Positions 7,671 through 15,223 of a DNA stretch of 64,000 nt are shown here, piece after piece. Source of the DNA: Lysobacteraceae bacterium (lineage in GTDB: Bacteria; Pseudomonadota; Gammaproteobacteria; Xanthomonadales; Xanthomonadaceae); contig JAEUPQ010000013.1 of NCBI GenBank assembly GCA_016789405.1, positions 25,674 through 89,673 on the forward strand, read 5' to 3'. A model generated the notes under the pieces. It saw only the letters and a program-made list of their open reading frames with translations. It was not told the DNA's origin and did not search any database. How positions within the stretch are numbered: the stretch's first letter is position 1; the number at the start of each line of letters is the position of its first letter. Made by a program: the position numbers and the translations under genes.

Positions 7671-9260
7671 TCAGTCCACCGGCAGCGACTGCGGGTGATG
7701 GAAGACATTGGTCGGATCCCAGCGCCGCTTGATGTCGACGAGGTTGCGCGGGCGGTTCCGATAGTTGTCGAGGAAGTACAGCCACAGGGCGCGATCGACA
7801 TCGCCGCCGGCATGGGTGCCGAGCGCGCTGTCCGGATAGTTGTAGTAGCAGCCGTCGACGACGCTTTGCGCATCGCGCGCAGGATCGGGCGTGCCTCCGT
7901 ATGCGGCGTACACGTCGCGATACAGACCGTCGATCCAGCCTACGTGCGCGGCTTCCTGCGTCGTGTACGGCGGGCGATTGCCCTGGCCGGGCGGCGAGTC
8001 GTTGTTCCAGTAAGTCTGGTACTGCAGCTTCATGATCGAACTGCGTTGCGGTACGGCGGTTGCATCCGATGCGCGGCGGTTGATCGCGCCGCCGTAGCTG
8101 TCCACCTGCAGCAGGCTCTGCGCCATGTCGGCGGCCTGCACGCCTGCGGGCACCACCTGCAGCCAGTGGTGGATCGCGTCCACCTGTTCGATCGGGAAGG
8201 CCTGCTTCATGTATGCGGACTTGTACTTGCCGAACTGGTTGGGTCCCGAGCCATTGAGCGTCTGCAGGGCTTCGAGATAGGTCAGGTGCTGCGCCTGCTC
8301 GCTCGCCGGCAAGGTGTGCATGTAGCCCGGGTGGCCGCCGAAAGGCTTGAGCAGAGGCGTCGTGCGCGCGACGCGCGAGAAGCGCGCCTGCAACTGTTCG
8401 ACATGGCGTTCGGCGTGCAGGCAATGCTCGCGATGCGCCGTTCCCGGCGGCGATGCGACCTGCAGCACCAGGCCGAGCTGGCCGGCAGCCACGTGATTGA
8501 GCTTGAGCAGGGTGAACGCGTTGTCCGGCAGCGTCGTCATCAGCTCGGCGTATTCGGCCAGCAGCGAACGGAACGACGACAGCGGCATGTCGCTCCAGTT
8601 CCAGGCCAGCGTCCACAGCGTCGCATGCTCGGGTGTCGCAGGCAGTTCGGCGAACCAGTAGCGCGCGATCACGCCGAAGTTGCCGCCGCCGGCACCGCAC
8701 AGCGCCCAGAACAGATCGCGTTCGTCCACGTCAGCACTCTGTGCAGAAACGTGTCGCAGGCGCGCCTCGCCGCGCGCGGCATCCCAGGTGACGATGTCGA
8801 CGGCATGCAGATGGTCCACCGTCAGTCCGTGCAATCGCGACAGCAGGCCATAGCCGCCGCCGGTGATGTGCCCGCCAGCGCCGACCGAATAGCACGAGCC
8901 GGCCGGCAGGGTTCGGCCGAAACCATTGAGCAGCGTGCGGTACACCGTCCAGTTCTCGCAGCCGGCGTCGACGAAGTACATCCCGCGCTCGCGATCGAAA
9001 CCGACCTGGTTCAGCGCCGACATGTCGATGACAGCGCGGGTGTCGTCGCTGTAGACGAAGTTTTCGTAGCAGTGTCGTCCTGAGGTGGCCTTCACGTCCC
9101 GGCCGTGGGCCGCGATCGCATCGCGCAGCATGTCGGCGACCTCGTCGATGCGAGTCGGCACGTACACGGCTTCGAGCGCGGGTGCGAACCAGCGCCGGTC
9201 GAAGCCCTGGCGGTCGCTGAGGATGGGGGGGCGCGTGGGTCCAGGCGTGAGGCGGCTCAT
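7671..9260 (-). CDS. FAD-linked oxidase, berberine-bridge-enzyme (BBE) type
   Basis: Flavin-dependent oxidoreductase of 529 residues from ATG 9260; upstream in-frame ATGs at 9269 and 9296 are alternatives. The N-terminal half is the PCMH-type FAD domain with ATSGRHCYENF (His63) and AGSCYSVGAGGHITGGGYG (Cys123). His and Cys at these two positions are the residues that bind FAD bicovalently in the GOOX/BBE family, so a bicovalent flavin is likely. The C-terminus ends NYRNRPRNLVDIKRRWDP then NVFHHPQSL, the BBE domain signature. Such enzymes oxidise sugars, alkaloids or other secondary metabolites using O2. No signal peptide is seen. Substrate is unknown. Confidence 0.88.
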   Translation of the reverse strand: MSRLTPGPTRPPILSDRQGFDRRWFAPALEAVYVPTRIDEVADMLRDAIAAHGRDVKATSGRHCYENFVYSDDTRAVIDMSALNQVGFDRERGMYFVDAGCENWTVYRTLLNGFGRTLPAGSCYSVGAGGHITGGGYGLLSRLHGLTVDHLHAVDIVTWDAARGEARLRHVSAQSADVDERDLFWALCGAGGGNFGVIARYWFAELPATPEHATLWTLAWNWSDMPLSSFRSLLAEYAELMTTLPDNAFTLLKLNHVAAGQLGLVLQVASPPGTAHREHCLHAERHVEQLQARFSRVARTTPLLKPFGGHPGYMHTLPASEQAQHLTYLEALQTLNGSGPNQFGKYKSAYMKQAFPIEQVDAIHHWLQVVPAGVQAADMAQSLLQVDSYGGAINRRASDATAVPQRSSIMKLQYQTYWNNDSPPGQGNRPPYTTQEAAHVGWIDGLYRDVYAAYGGTPDPARDAQSVVDGCYYNYPDSALGTHAGGDVDRALWLYFLDNYRNRPRNLVDIKRRWDPTNVFHHPQSLPVD

Positions 9261-9609
9261 GGCAAACATTCCCTGTTCGATGATGGGCACGATCATGCGC
9301 CTCCGGTCAGGCGCACCGCAATCGGGGGCGGGATCAGTTCGGGATCGATCGCGTGTTGCGGGGCCTGCCGATGGACGGCGTGCAAGAGGGCGAAATGAAG
9401 CAAAGGGAGGTGTATCGTCCCGTGGCGGGCAGGGTCGCCTCGCATGCCTTCGTGGTCACGATGCGAAGGTCGGTGGGGCGGTCGGCCCGGTCGTGCTTCT
9501 GGTTCAATGCTTCACAGTGCGTCCGTAGCGGTCAGTCCTGCCGAATCCGCCGGCGATCGCGGTCCGCGCCGTCCGGCAAACATGTCAACCTGACGATGGG
9601 AGTATCGCA
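9261..9609. other. 349-bp intergenic region, no gene seen
   Basis: Divergent gap between the BBE-type oxidase and the secreted protein at 9610. It contains G-rich tracts but no convincing reading frame with a ribosome-binding site, no strong hairpin and no clear promoter boxes. A short open frame at 9353–9613 runs into the next gene's start with Arg/Ser-rich, non-protein-like composition. Confidence 0.5.
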
Positions 9610-10041
9610 ATGAGCAGAATCAAGCATGCGTTTGTCGGTATCGTCGTGACCTGCGGTTTCCTGGCATCGAGTGCGCAGGCGATCGACAAGAAATACCGTG
9701 CAGCCCTCGAAAGATCAGGCTGCACGCAGCTGACCGAGATGCAGGGCTGCGACATCAACAAGACGAAGGCCCAGAACGCGCAGGCTGGCTTCGGCGCCAC
9801 GGCATCGAGGCCGCCCGCGTCCTCGACGCCGCGCTACAAGGACCTCGTGCACAGGAATTCGATCGATGCGATCGACGCCATGATGGAGCGGGGATTCAAG
9901 AACGTCGATTCCATCAACTCGGCCAACACGCAGTACGGGATCTTCTATCACCCGGGCGGCCGGCTTTGCGTGCAGCTGACGATGGCGGATGGCGAAGTGC
10001 TCGCTGCGGACGACATCCATTCCCACCCCAACTGCCATTGA
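9610..10041 (+). CDS. secreted protein of unknown function, four Cys
   Basis: A 143-residue exported protein. GGGAG lies 7 bases before ATG 9610. The signal peptide MSRIKHAFVGIVVTCGFLA ends at the likely cleavage site SAQA/ID. The mature part has four cysteines (SGCTQL, QGCDIN, RLCVQL, PNCH at the very end), suggesting two periplasmic disulfides. The C-terminal half (ERGFKNVDSINSANTQYGIFY then RLCVQLTMADGEV) looks like a small alpha/beta domain. I do not recognise the family. It sits alone between divergent and convergent neighbours. Confidence 0.75.
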   Translation: MSRIKHAFVGIVVTCGFLASSAQAIDKKYRAALERSGCTQLTEMQGCDINKTKAQNAQAGFGATASRPPASSTPRYKDLVHRNSIDAIDAMMERGFKNVDSINSANTQYGIFYHPGGRLCVQLTMADGEVLAADDIHSHPNCH

Positions 10042-10152
10042 TGACGGGCAGCGGCCAGTGACATCGCGAGGCATCTCCCGATGTGGCCCTAGCGGCAACT
10101 TGAATCACGGACGGCGGAATATAGGATCACGCCGATGAAGGACGGTCGTGGC

Positions 10153-11496
10153 CTAGCTGAACAGGACCCTGAAGTGCGCTCCGCGAGAACTGCCGGCATC
10201 GCCGTCGGGGGACACTAGCAGCAAGTCGCCTCCGTGGCCGACCATGATCTGTCTTGCAAGACTCAGGCCGATTCCAGATCCCTTTGGTTTTGTCGTGAAA
10301 AAGGGGACGAAGACCTGATGGCGGACGTGGGGTTCGATGCCAGGCCCGGAGTCGCGGATATCTACAGTCGTCTGATCGTATGCATTACCGGAAATGCCGA
10401 TCAAGAGGGTCCTGTCAGGCGTGGTCTTCATGGCTTCCACTGCATTGACGACCAGGTTGACCACGACCTGTTCGATCTGGACGGGATCCGCCATCACCCA
10501 GAATTCGGATTCCGATTGGATATCGATGCGAACCTTGATGCCTTGTTTTCGGAAAGTGTCGTCGAAGAGAACGACCACGTTCGAAACGAGTGAGCGCAGG
10601 TCCACTCGCTGCAAGCTGGGTGGAGGCAGCCGCGAAATCTCCGCAAACCTCGCGACAAACTGGCCAAGGTGTTCGGCTCGATTGCTGATGACCTGCAGCG
10701 CTTCCTTCAGATCGTCATGGGCTTGTGCTTTGGCGATATCGTGGTCGCTATCGATGAGGTTCGATGCAGTATTTGCGAGAGATACGAGAGGCATGATGGA
10801 ATTGGCCACCTCGTGCGTCAGAACACGGGTCAGCTGCTTGTAGGCGGACTGTTCCTTGGCCTCGAGTGCCTGCCGGATGGACTGGATGCTGACGATCCTG
10901 GTTCTGTCGGTATCGTCACGGAAGAAGGAGACGTATACGGAAAGGGTGTCTTCGTGTTCCCCCTTCTTCCAGGGGATGATCGCCCTGGCCGGGCTTGTCG
11001 CCCTGCCCAGCAGATCGCCAAGCGAGCGCCATGAGGCATCGCTGGTGTCGTCTGGCAGCGGACCGAGAAGTCGATCTGCCGCCGGGTTCTTGTGTACCAC
11101 GCAGCCTGCACCATTCAGGACAAGAATGCCCGCATCCAGATGTACAAGCATCGACTTTAGAAATCGAGACTGCGTGCGTGCTTCCGATTGGGATCGAAGG
11201 ATGCGCTCGCGCACACGGTCGAACTCGCGTTGCAAGGGAGCGTCACGGGGGAATCGCATCGATGCGTCGAGGTTTGCAAGTGCACGCAGCGCTTGCGTGA
11301 GTCGATGGTTCGAGCGCCGGTAGGTAGTGAATATGCCGGCTATGGCGGAAACGACAACGATTCCCGCAATGATGCTGAGCGGTGAGATCCCGTGCTGTTG
11401 TATCGACAGCACCAATCCGACCACGGCCATGCCGCAAAGCAGCAGCCAGCTTGCCAGCTTGAGCTCGCCTGAGAACGCGTTCGGCCTATAAGCCAT
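10153..11496 (-). CDS. membrane sensor histidine kinase, NtrY-like
   Basis: Partner kinase of the sigma-54 activator encoded just upstream; 447 residues. Two N-terminal TM helices (about residues 15–35 and 40–60: LASWLLLCGMAVVGLVLSIQ and ISPLSIIAGIVVVSAIAGIF) have almost no periplasmic loop, so the signal may be sensed in or at the membrane. A linker/PAS-like region follows (SMLVHLDAGILVLNGAG, about 115–205). The H-box is LTRVLTHEVANSIMPL with the HExxN pattern of NtrB/NtrY kinases; the ATPase has N (NLVVNAVEA), G1 (DIRDSGPGI) and G2 (KGSGIGLSLA) boxes. The start overlaps the response-regulator stop by 11 bp, so the pair is one operon. Confidence 0.93.
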   Translation of the reverse strand: MAYRPNAFSGELKLASWLLLCGMAVVGLVLSIQQHGISPLSIIAGIVVVSAIAGIFTTYRRSNHRLTQALRALANLDASMRFPRDAPLQREFDRVRERILRSQSEARTQSRFLKSMLVHLDAGILVLNGAGCVVHKNPAADRLLGPLPDDTSDASWRSLGDLLGRATSPARAIIPWKKGEHEDTLSVYVSFFRDDTDRTRIVSIQSIRQALEAKEQSAYKQLTRVLTHEVANSIMPLVSLANTASNLIDSDHDIAKAQAHDDLKEALQVISNRAEHLGQFVARFAEISRLPPPSLQRVDLRSLVSNVVVLFDDTFRKQGIKVRIDIQSESEFWVMADPVQIEQVVVNLVVNAVEAMKTTPDRTLLIGISGNAYDQTTVDIRDSGPGIEPHVRHQVFVPFFTTKPKGSGIGLSLARQIMVGHGGDLLLVSPDGDAGSSRGAHFRVLFS

Positions 11497-12886
11497 ACTT
11501 TTCCAGCCTGCGGTACAGGGCGCCTCTCGAGATGCCCAGCGCCTTTGCTGCCTGACTCATGTTTCCGTGGAAGTGCTTGACGGCCCTGTGGATGGTCTGT
11601 TCCTCCACGAGCTCAAGGTCGAAGGTTGCGCGTGCGTCTTCCGTGTTGCTGCCCTGTGCGGCACAAGCCATCGACGCAGTCGTTTCCCGGCGATTGCTTG
11701 TTATCGTGCCGATATCGATTCGGGTATCGTCCGCGAGGATGACGGCACGTTCCATTGAGTGGGCAAGTTCCCTGACGTTGCCTGGCCAGCGATACTTCAA
11801 GAGATGTTCAAGATCGTCTGGATCGATCCTGCGATCGACGCGATACTTGCGACAGAAATGGCCCAGGTAGTAGTCGAGCAGGAGCGGGATGTCCTCGACA
11901 CGTTCCCGCAGCGGGGGGAGCGTTATCTCGACCGTGTTGATCCTGTAAAGCAGATCCTGCCGGAATCTGCCTTCCGCGACAGCTTGGTGCAGGTTTTCGT
12001 TACTTGCGCAGATCAGTCTTACGTTGGTCTTCACCGCCTGATTCCCGCCAACCGGTGTGATCTCGCCGGTCTGCAGAGCGCTCAGTAGTTTGGCTTGCTG
12101 GACGAGAGGCAGGTTGCCGAGCTCATCAAGGAACATGGTGCCATTGTTCGCCAATTCGAAGCGACCGACACGATCGGTCTTCGCATCCGTGAATGCTCCC
12201 TTTCGATAGCCGAAGAATTCGCTTTCGAAGAGGGAAGAGGTCAGGGAGCCGATGTCGAGTGTGACGAATGCGCCGTTGGCGCGTGTACTGGATCGATGCA
12301 ATGCCTGTGCAGCAAGCCCCTTGCCGGTACCGCTCTCGCCCGAAAGCAGCACATTCGCATCGGTTCTGGCTACCTTCTCGATGGCGTTGAATACGCGACG
12401 CATTGCAGCGCTTTCGCCGATGAATGGGTGTGCCGTACCTTCGAGGAGATGGCTTAGTCCCCTGTTTTCCTGACGCAGCTTGTCGATTTCCTTCTTGGAT
12501 TCGACATGGCGGAATGCGGATGCGAGCGAGGCCAATAGATGCTCGTTGGAACACGGTTTCGCAATGAAATCGGTTGCGCCTGCCTTGATGGCTTCGACGG
12601 AAAGTGAAATGTCGGCGAAAGCGGTCATCATGATGACGACAATGTTCGGGTCGCATGAGAGCGCTTGCCTGAGCCAGTGCAGGCCTTCCCTCCCGCTTGT
12701 CGCGTCACGAGCGAAGTTCATGTCGAGAAGCAACACATCGAAGCCGGGTTCCTTGAGCAATTCCATGATCCGGGACGGATCATCGGATGTCTGGACGACC
12801 GTGTAGTGCTGCTTGAGCAGCAGCCGGCTCGCAGTCAGGATGTCGCTGTTGTCGTCCACGACCAGAATTCTTCCGGGTTGAATCAT
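11486..12886 (-). CDS. sigma-54-dependent response regulator (NtrC family)
   Basis: Bacterial enhancer-binding protein of 466 residues. The receiver domain (1–125) has the phospho-acceptor Asp55 in VLLLDMNFAR, with acidic pair DD11-12 and a conserved Lys in FIAKPC. The AAA+ domain (about 150–385) has Walker A GESGTGKG, Walker B TMFLDELG and the sigma-54 contact loop as GAFTDA rather than GAFTGA, a natural variant known in this family. The Fis-type HTH is at the C-terminus (NMSQAAKALGISRGALYRRL). It is transcribed away from the adaptor/ABC/permease operon, whose upstream region has a sigma-54 promoter and two dyads, so that operon is its likely target. Confidence 0.95.
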   Translation of the reverse strand: MIQPGRILVVDDNSDILTASRLLLKQHYTVVQTSDDPSRIMELLKEPGFDVLLLDMNFARDATSGREGLHWLRQALSCDPNIVVIMMTAFADISLSVEAIKAGATDFIAKPCSNEHLLASLASAFRHVESKKEIDKLRQENRGLSHLLEGTAHPFIGESAAMRRVFNAIEKVARTDANVLLSGESGTGKGLAAQALHRSSTRANGAFVTLDIGSLTSSLFESEFFGYRKGAFTDAKTDRVGRFELANNGTMFLDELGNLPLVQQAKLLSALQTGEITPVGGNQAVKTNVRLICASNENLHQAVAEGRFRQDLLYRINTVEITLPPLRERVEDIPLLLDYYLGHFCRKYRVDRRIDPDDLEHLLKYRWPGNVRELAHSMERAVILADDTRIDIGTITSNRRETTASMACAAQGSNTEDARATFDLELVEEQTIHRAVKHFHGNMSQAAKALGISRGALYRRLEKYGL

Positions 12887-12950
12887 TCATGCTCTCCTGA
12901 CATGGCACGGAACTCCGGCGACGTGGCCAATTTGCCGGCGCACGACGGAT

Positions 12951-12987
12951 TGTCCGATAGCGGACGAGCGCTGTCCATAAATGGACA
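12951..12987. promoter_or_regulatory. two upstream activator dyads TGTCC-N6-GGACA (candidate enhancer for the NtrC-like regulator)
   Basis: Two matching inverted repeats lie in the divergent intergenic region: TGTCCGATAGCGGACG at 12951–12966 and TGTCCATAAATGGACA at 12972–12987. Their centres are 21 bp apart, two helical turns, so two regulator dimers would sit on the same face. They are roughly 55–90 bp upstream of the sigma-54 promoter at 13041 and just upstream of the regulator's own start, the classic enhancer position. The second site is a perfect dyad. Confidence 0.75.
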
Positions 12988-13040
12988 CATGGATGTGGGC
13001 CCGGTGATGCAACTGATTGAAATAAAAGGTTTGTCCAGTT

Positions 13041-13056
13041 GGCAGGGTTCTTGCTG
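13041..13056 (+). promoter_or_regulatory. sigma-54 (-24/-12) promoter of the adaptor/ABC/permease operon
   Basis: TGGCAGG-GTTC-TTGCT matches the RpoN consensus TGGCACG-N4-TTGCW at all the key positions (GG at -24, GC at -12, correct spacing), with one C-to-G change in the less conserved part. It points to the plus-strand operon beginning with GTG at 13215, leaving a leader of about 145 bases. The neighbouring gene encodes a sigma-54 activator. Confidence 0.8.
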
Positions 13057-13214
13057 ACGTTATGGCGGGAGTGGGCCATCACCATGGGCCCGCCGGGAGG
13101 AGTGGCAGCGAAGCTGACGGCGCCATGCGAGAGGCCGGAGCTTCGTCACGTTTCGTGAAGCCGTGCCGCCGCCCTCGCTGCTTGACCCATATCTGATTTG
13201 ACGAAGGACTGCCA

Positions 13215-14483
13215 GTGGACAAGAAGATCGACAGGACGCAATCAAGGCGCTGGGCAAAATACGCGAAATGGTTTGCCGGGGCAGGCGTTGCTGCGGTAGT
13301 GATCTATGCATTCGCGAGCAACGGATCCTCGATCCGCAGGCAGAAAGTCGACGTCAAGAGCATTTCCGTGAGTGATGTCGTCAAGGGGGAGTTCGAGGAA
13401 TTCCTCAGCGTGAGGGGGACGGTCGTGCCTAAGACGACGGTCTACCTCGATGCGACCGTCGGCGGTACCGTCAAGGAAAGACTGGTTGAGCAGGGTGAGT
13501 ACGTGAAGGAAGGGCAGCCGATGATTCGACTGATGAATGCGGATCTCTACCTTGACGTGATCAGTCGGGAGACGCAGATCACCGAGCAGCTGAATTTCCT
13601 TAGGAATACCCAGTTGCAGGCAGAAACGAATGCGCTCGACGTGCAAAGAAGCATCCTCGAAGCCGAGAACGAGATCGCACATCTGCAAAGGAAGATCGAT
13701 CAGATGGCGCCCCTCGTCGAGCGAGAGCTGGTTTCTAGATCGCAATACCAGGAAGCGCAACAGGACCTGAAGTACCAGCGCCAGAAACATAAGATCGCGC
13801 TGGAGCGACAGAGCAGGGAGAGCGCCGTGCGCTCGCTGCAGATCAAGCAACTCGAGGAGAGTGCAACGAAGCTCAACGAAAACCTGCAGTTCGGCAGGGC
13901 AAATCTCGACAGCCTGCTCGTGAAGGCGCCAGTATCCGGATTCCTCAGCGAACTCAATGCTGAACTGGGTGAGCTGAAGACGTCAGGCTCGAGGCTCGGC
14001 CAGATCGATATCCCCGGTGCTTTCAAGGTCCTCGCGACCCTGGATGAGTACTATCTCGGCAAGGTCTCAGTTGGAGGCCAAGTGAGAATCCGGCATGCGG
14101 GAAAGGATGTCCAGGCGACGATCACGAAAATCGACAGTCGCGTCAAGAACTCGGAATTCACGGTTGAAATCGACTTGCCAGCGGGTCTCGACGAGAGCGA
14201 GGAAGGGATCAAGCGTGGACAGAGCCTGCAAGTCGATATCGTGGTGGGTGGCGCGATCGCGAATGCCATCATGATCAAGAATGGACCGTTTACCAGGGAT
14301 ACCGGCGGGAATTGGATCTTCGTTCTCGAAGAGGATGGCGACAAGGCGGTGAGGCGCCAAGTAAAGCTCGGGCGCAAGAACGAAGCACGCATACAGGTCG
14401 TTGACGGGTTGCAGCCCGGCGAGCGAGTGATCGTTTCCAGCTACGCCGCTTTCGACAAGGCCGAAGTCATCGGTCTTGAGTGA
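13215..14483 (+). CDS. HlyD/MacA-like periplasmic adaptor of an ABC efflux system
   Basis: Membrane-fusion protein of 422 residues that should couple the ABC transporter encoded next to an outer-membrane channel. GTG start at 13215 with AAGGA 8 bases upstream. One N-terminal TM helix (KWFAGAGVAAVVIYAFAS, about residues 18–36) anchors it in the inner membrane. Lipoyl halves (VYLDATVGGTVKERLVEQGE; LLVKAPVSGFLSELNAELGE) flank a long coiled coil (about 120–225, rich in Gln/Glu/Lys). The C-terminal barrel ends GLQPGERVIVSSYAAFD. It is the first gene of the sigma-54 operon, 38 bp before the ATPase. Codon use is visibly less GC-rich than in the flanking core genes. Confidence 0.92.
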   Translation: MDKKIDRTQSRRWAKYAKWFAGAGVAAVVIYAFASNGSSIRRQKVDVKSISVSDVVKGEFEEFLSVRGTVVPKTTVYLDATVGGTVKERLVEQGEYVKEGQPMIRLMNADLYLDVISRETQITEQLNFLRNTQLQAETNALDVQRSILEAENEIAHLQRKIDQMAPLVERELVSRSQYQEAQQDLKYQRQKHKIALERQSRESAVRSLQIKQLEESATKLNENLQFGRANLDSLLVKAPVSGFLSELNAELGELKTSGSRLGQIDIPGAFKVLATLDEYYLGKVSVGGQVRIRHAGKDVQATITKIDSRVKNSEFTVEIDLPAGLDESEEGIKRGQSLQVDIVVGGAIANAIMIKNGPFTRDTGGNWIFVLEEDGDKAVRRQVKLGRKNEARIQVVDGLQPGERVIVSSYAAFDKAEVIGLE

Positions 14484-14521
14484 TGTGGCATCGGAATATT
14501 CAATACATCTGAGGGAATACA

Positions 14522-15223
14522 ATGATCAAGGTCGAGAATCTCGCCCGGGTTTTTCGCACGGACGAAGTGGAAACAACAGCGGTCAATGGCGTGAGTCTTG
14601 CCGTGCCTAGCGGAGACTTCCTGGTGCTGATGGGGCCCTCCGGCTGCGGAAAGTCGACGCTGCTTTCGATACTCGGCATGCTTGAATCGCCGACGAGCGG
14701 AACCTATGACTTCAATGGGCAGGATGTCAGCAAATTCACGGAGCGCCAGCTATCCGATGTGAGGAAGACGGCGATCGGATTTGTCTTTCAGAGCTTCAAC
14801 CTCATCGACAACCTGACCGTGTTCGAGAACATCGAACTGCCATTGCGCTACATGAACGTGCCAAAGGCGGAGCGCAAGGGCAAGGTAGAAGCATTGATGG
14901 CGCGATTCTCCATCGACCACAGGTCGGGTCATTTTCCACAGCAGCTTTCTGGCGGACAACAGCAGCGAGTTGCCATTGCCAGGGCCCTGATCAAGGCACC
15001 AAAACTGATTCTCGCCGACGAACCGACAGGCAACCTCGATTCCAGGAACGGTGAGGAAGTCATGGGTCTGCTGCGTGAGCTGAATGACAGCTCCACGACC
15101 GTGATCATGGCGACTCATTCGGAAGCGGATGCACAGTACGGGAAGAGAATCGTCCGGATGTTCGATGGCCAGATCGTGTCCAGCGGTGCAAGCGCGCCTC
15201 GCGAGGTGGACTATGCTCAGTAG
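14522..15223 (+). CDS. ABC transporter ATP-binding protein, MacB/LolD class
   Basis: Nucleotide-binding subunit of 233 residues. Walker A is [11 protein letters not shown], the Q-loop [18 protein letters not shown], the signature [15 protein letters not shown], Walker [13 protein letters not shown] and the H-loop TTVIMATHS. The DEPTGNLDS sequence and 233-residue size place it in the LolD/MacB/FtsE class, which powers mechanotransmission systems rather than ordinary import. It should pair with the FtsX-type permease whose gene overlaps its 3' end by 11 bp, and with the adaptor upstream. Confidence 0.95.
   Translation: MIKVENLARVFRTDEVETTAVNGVSLAVPSGDFLVLMGPSGCGKSTLLSILGMLESPTSGTYDFNGQDVSKFTERQLSDVRKTAIGFVFQSFNLIDNLTVFENIELPLRYMNVPKAERKGKVEALMARFSIDHRSGHFPQQLSGGQQQRVAIARALIKAPKLILADEPTGNLDSRNGEEVMGLLRELNDSSTTVIMATHSEADAQYGKRIVRMFDGQIVSSGASAPREVDYAQ

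Noticed and set aside
7173..9083. 636-codon plus-strand open frame opposite the FAD-linked oxidase
   Set aside because: The minus strand carries a complete BBE-type oxidase with flavin motifs; the plus frame shows none.
12160..12215. GAFTDA instead of GAFTGA as a sign that the sigma-54 regulator is inactive
   Set aside because: GAFTDA is a recurring natural variant in working enhancer-binding proteins, and Walker and Fis motifs are intact.
15129..15212. Upstream extension of the permease gene to 15129
   Set aside because: Those 28 codons lie inside the ATPase gene in another frame; the ATG at 15213 has a ribosome-binding site and begins the conserved FtsX N-terminus.
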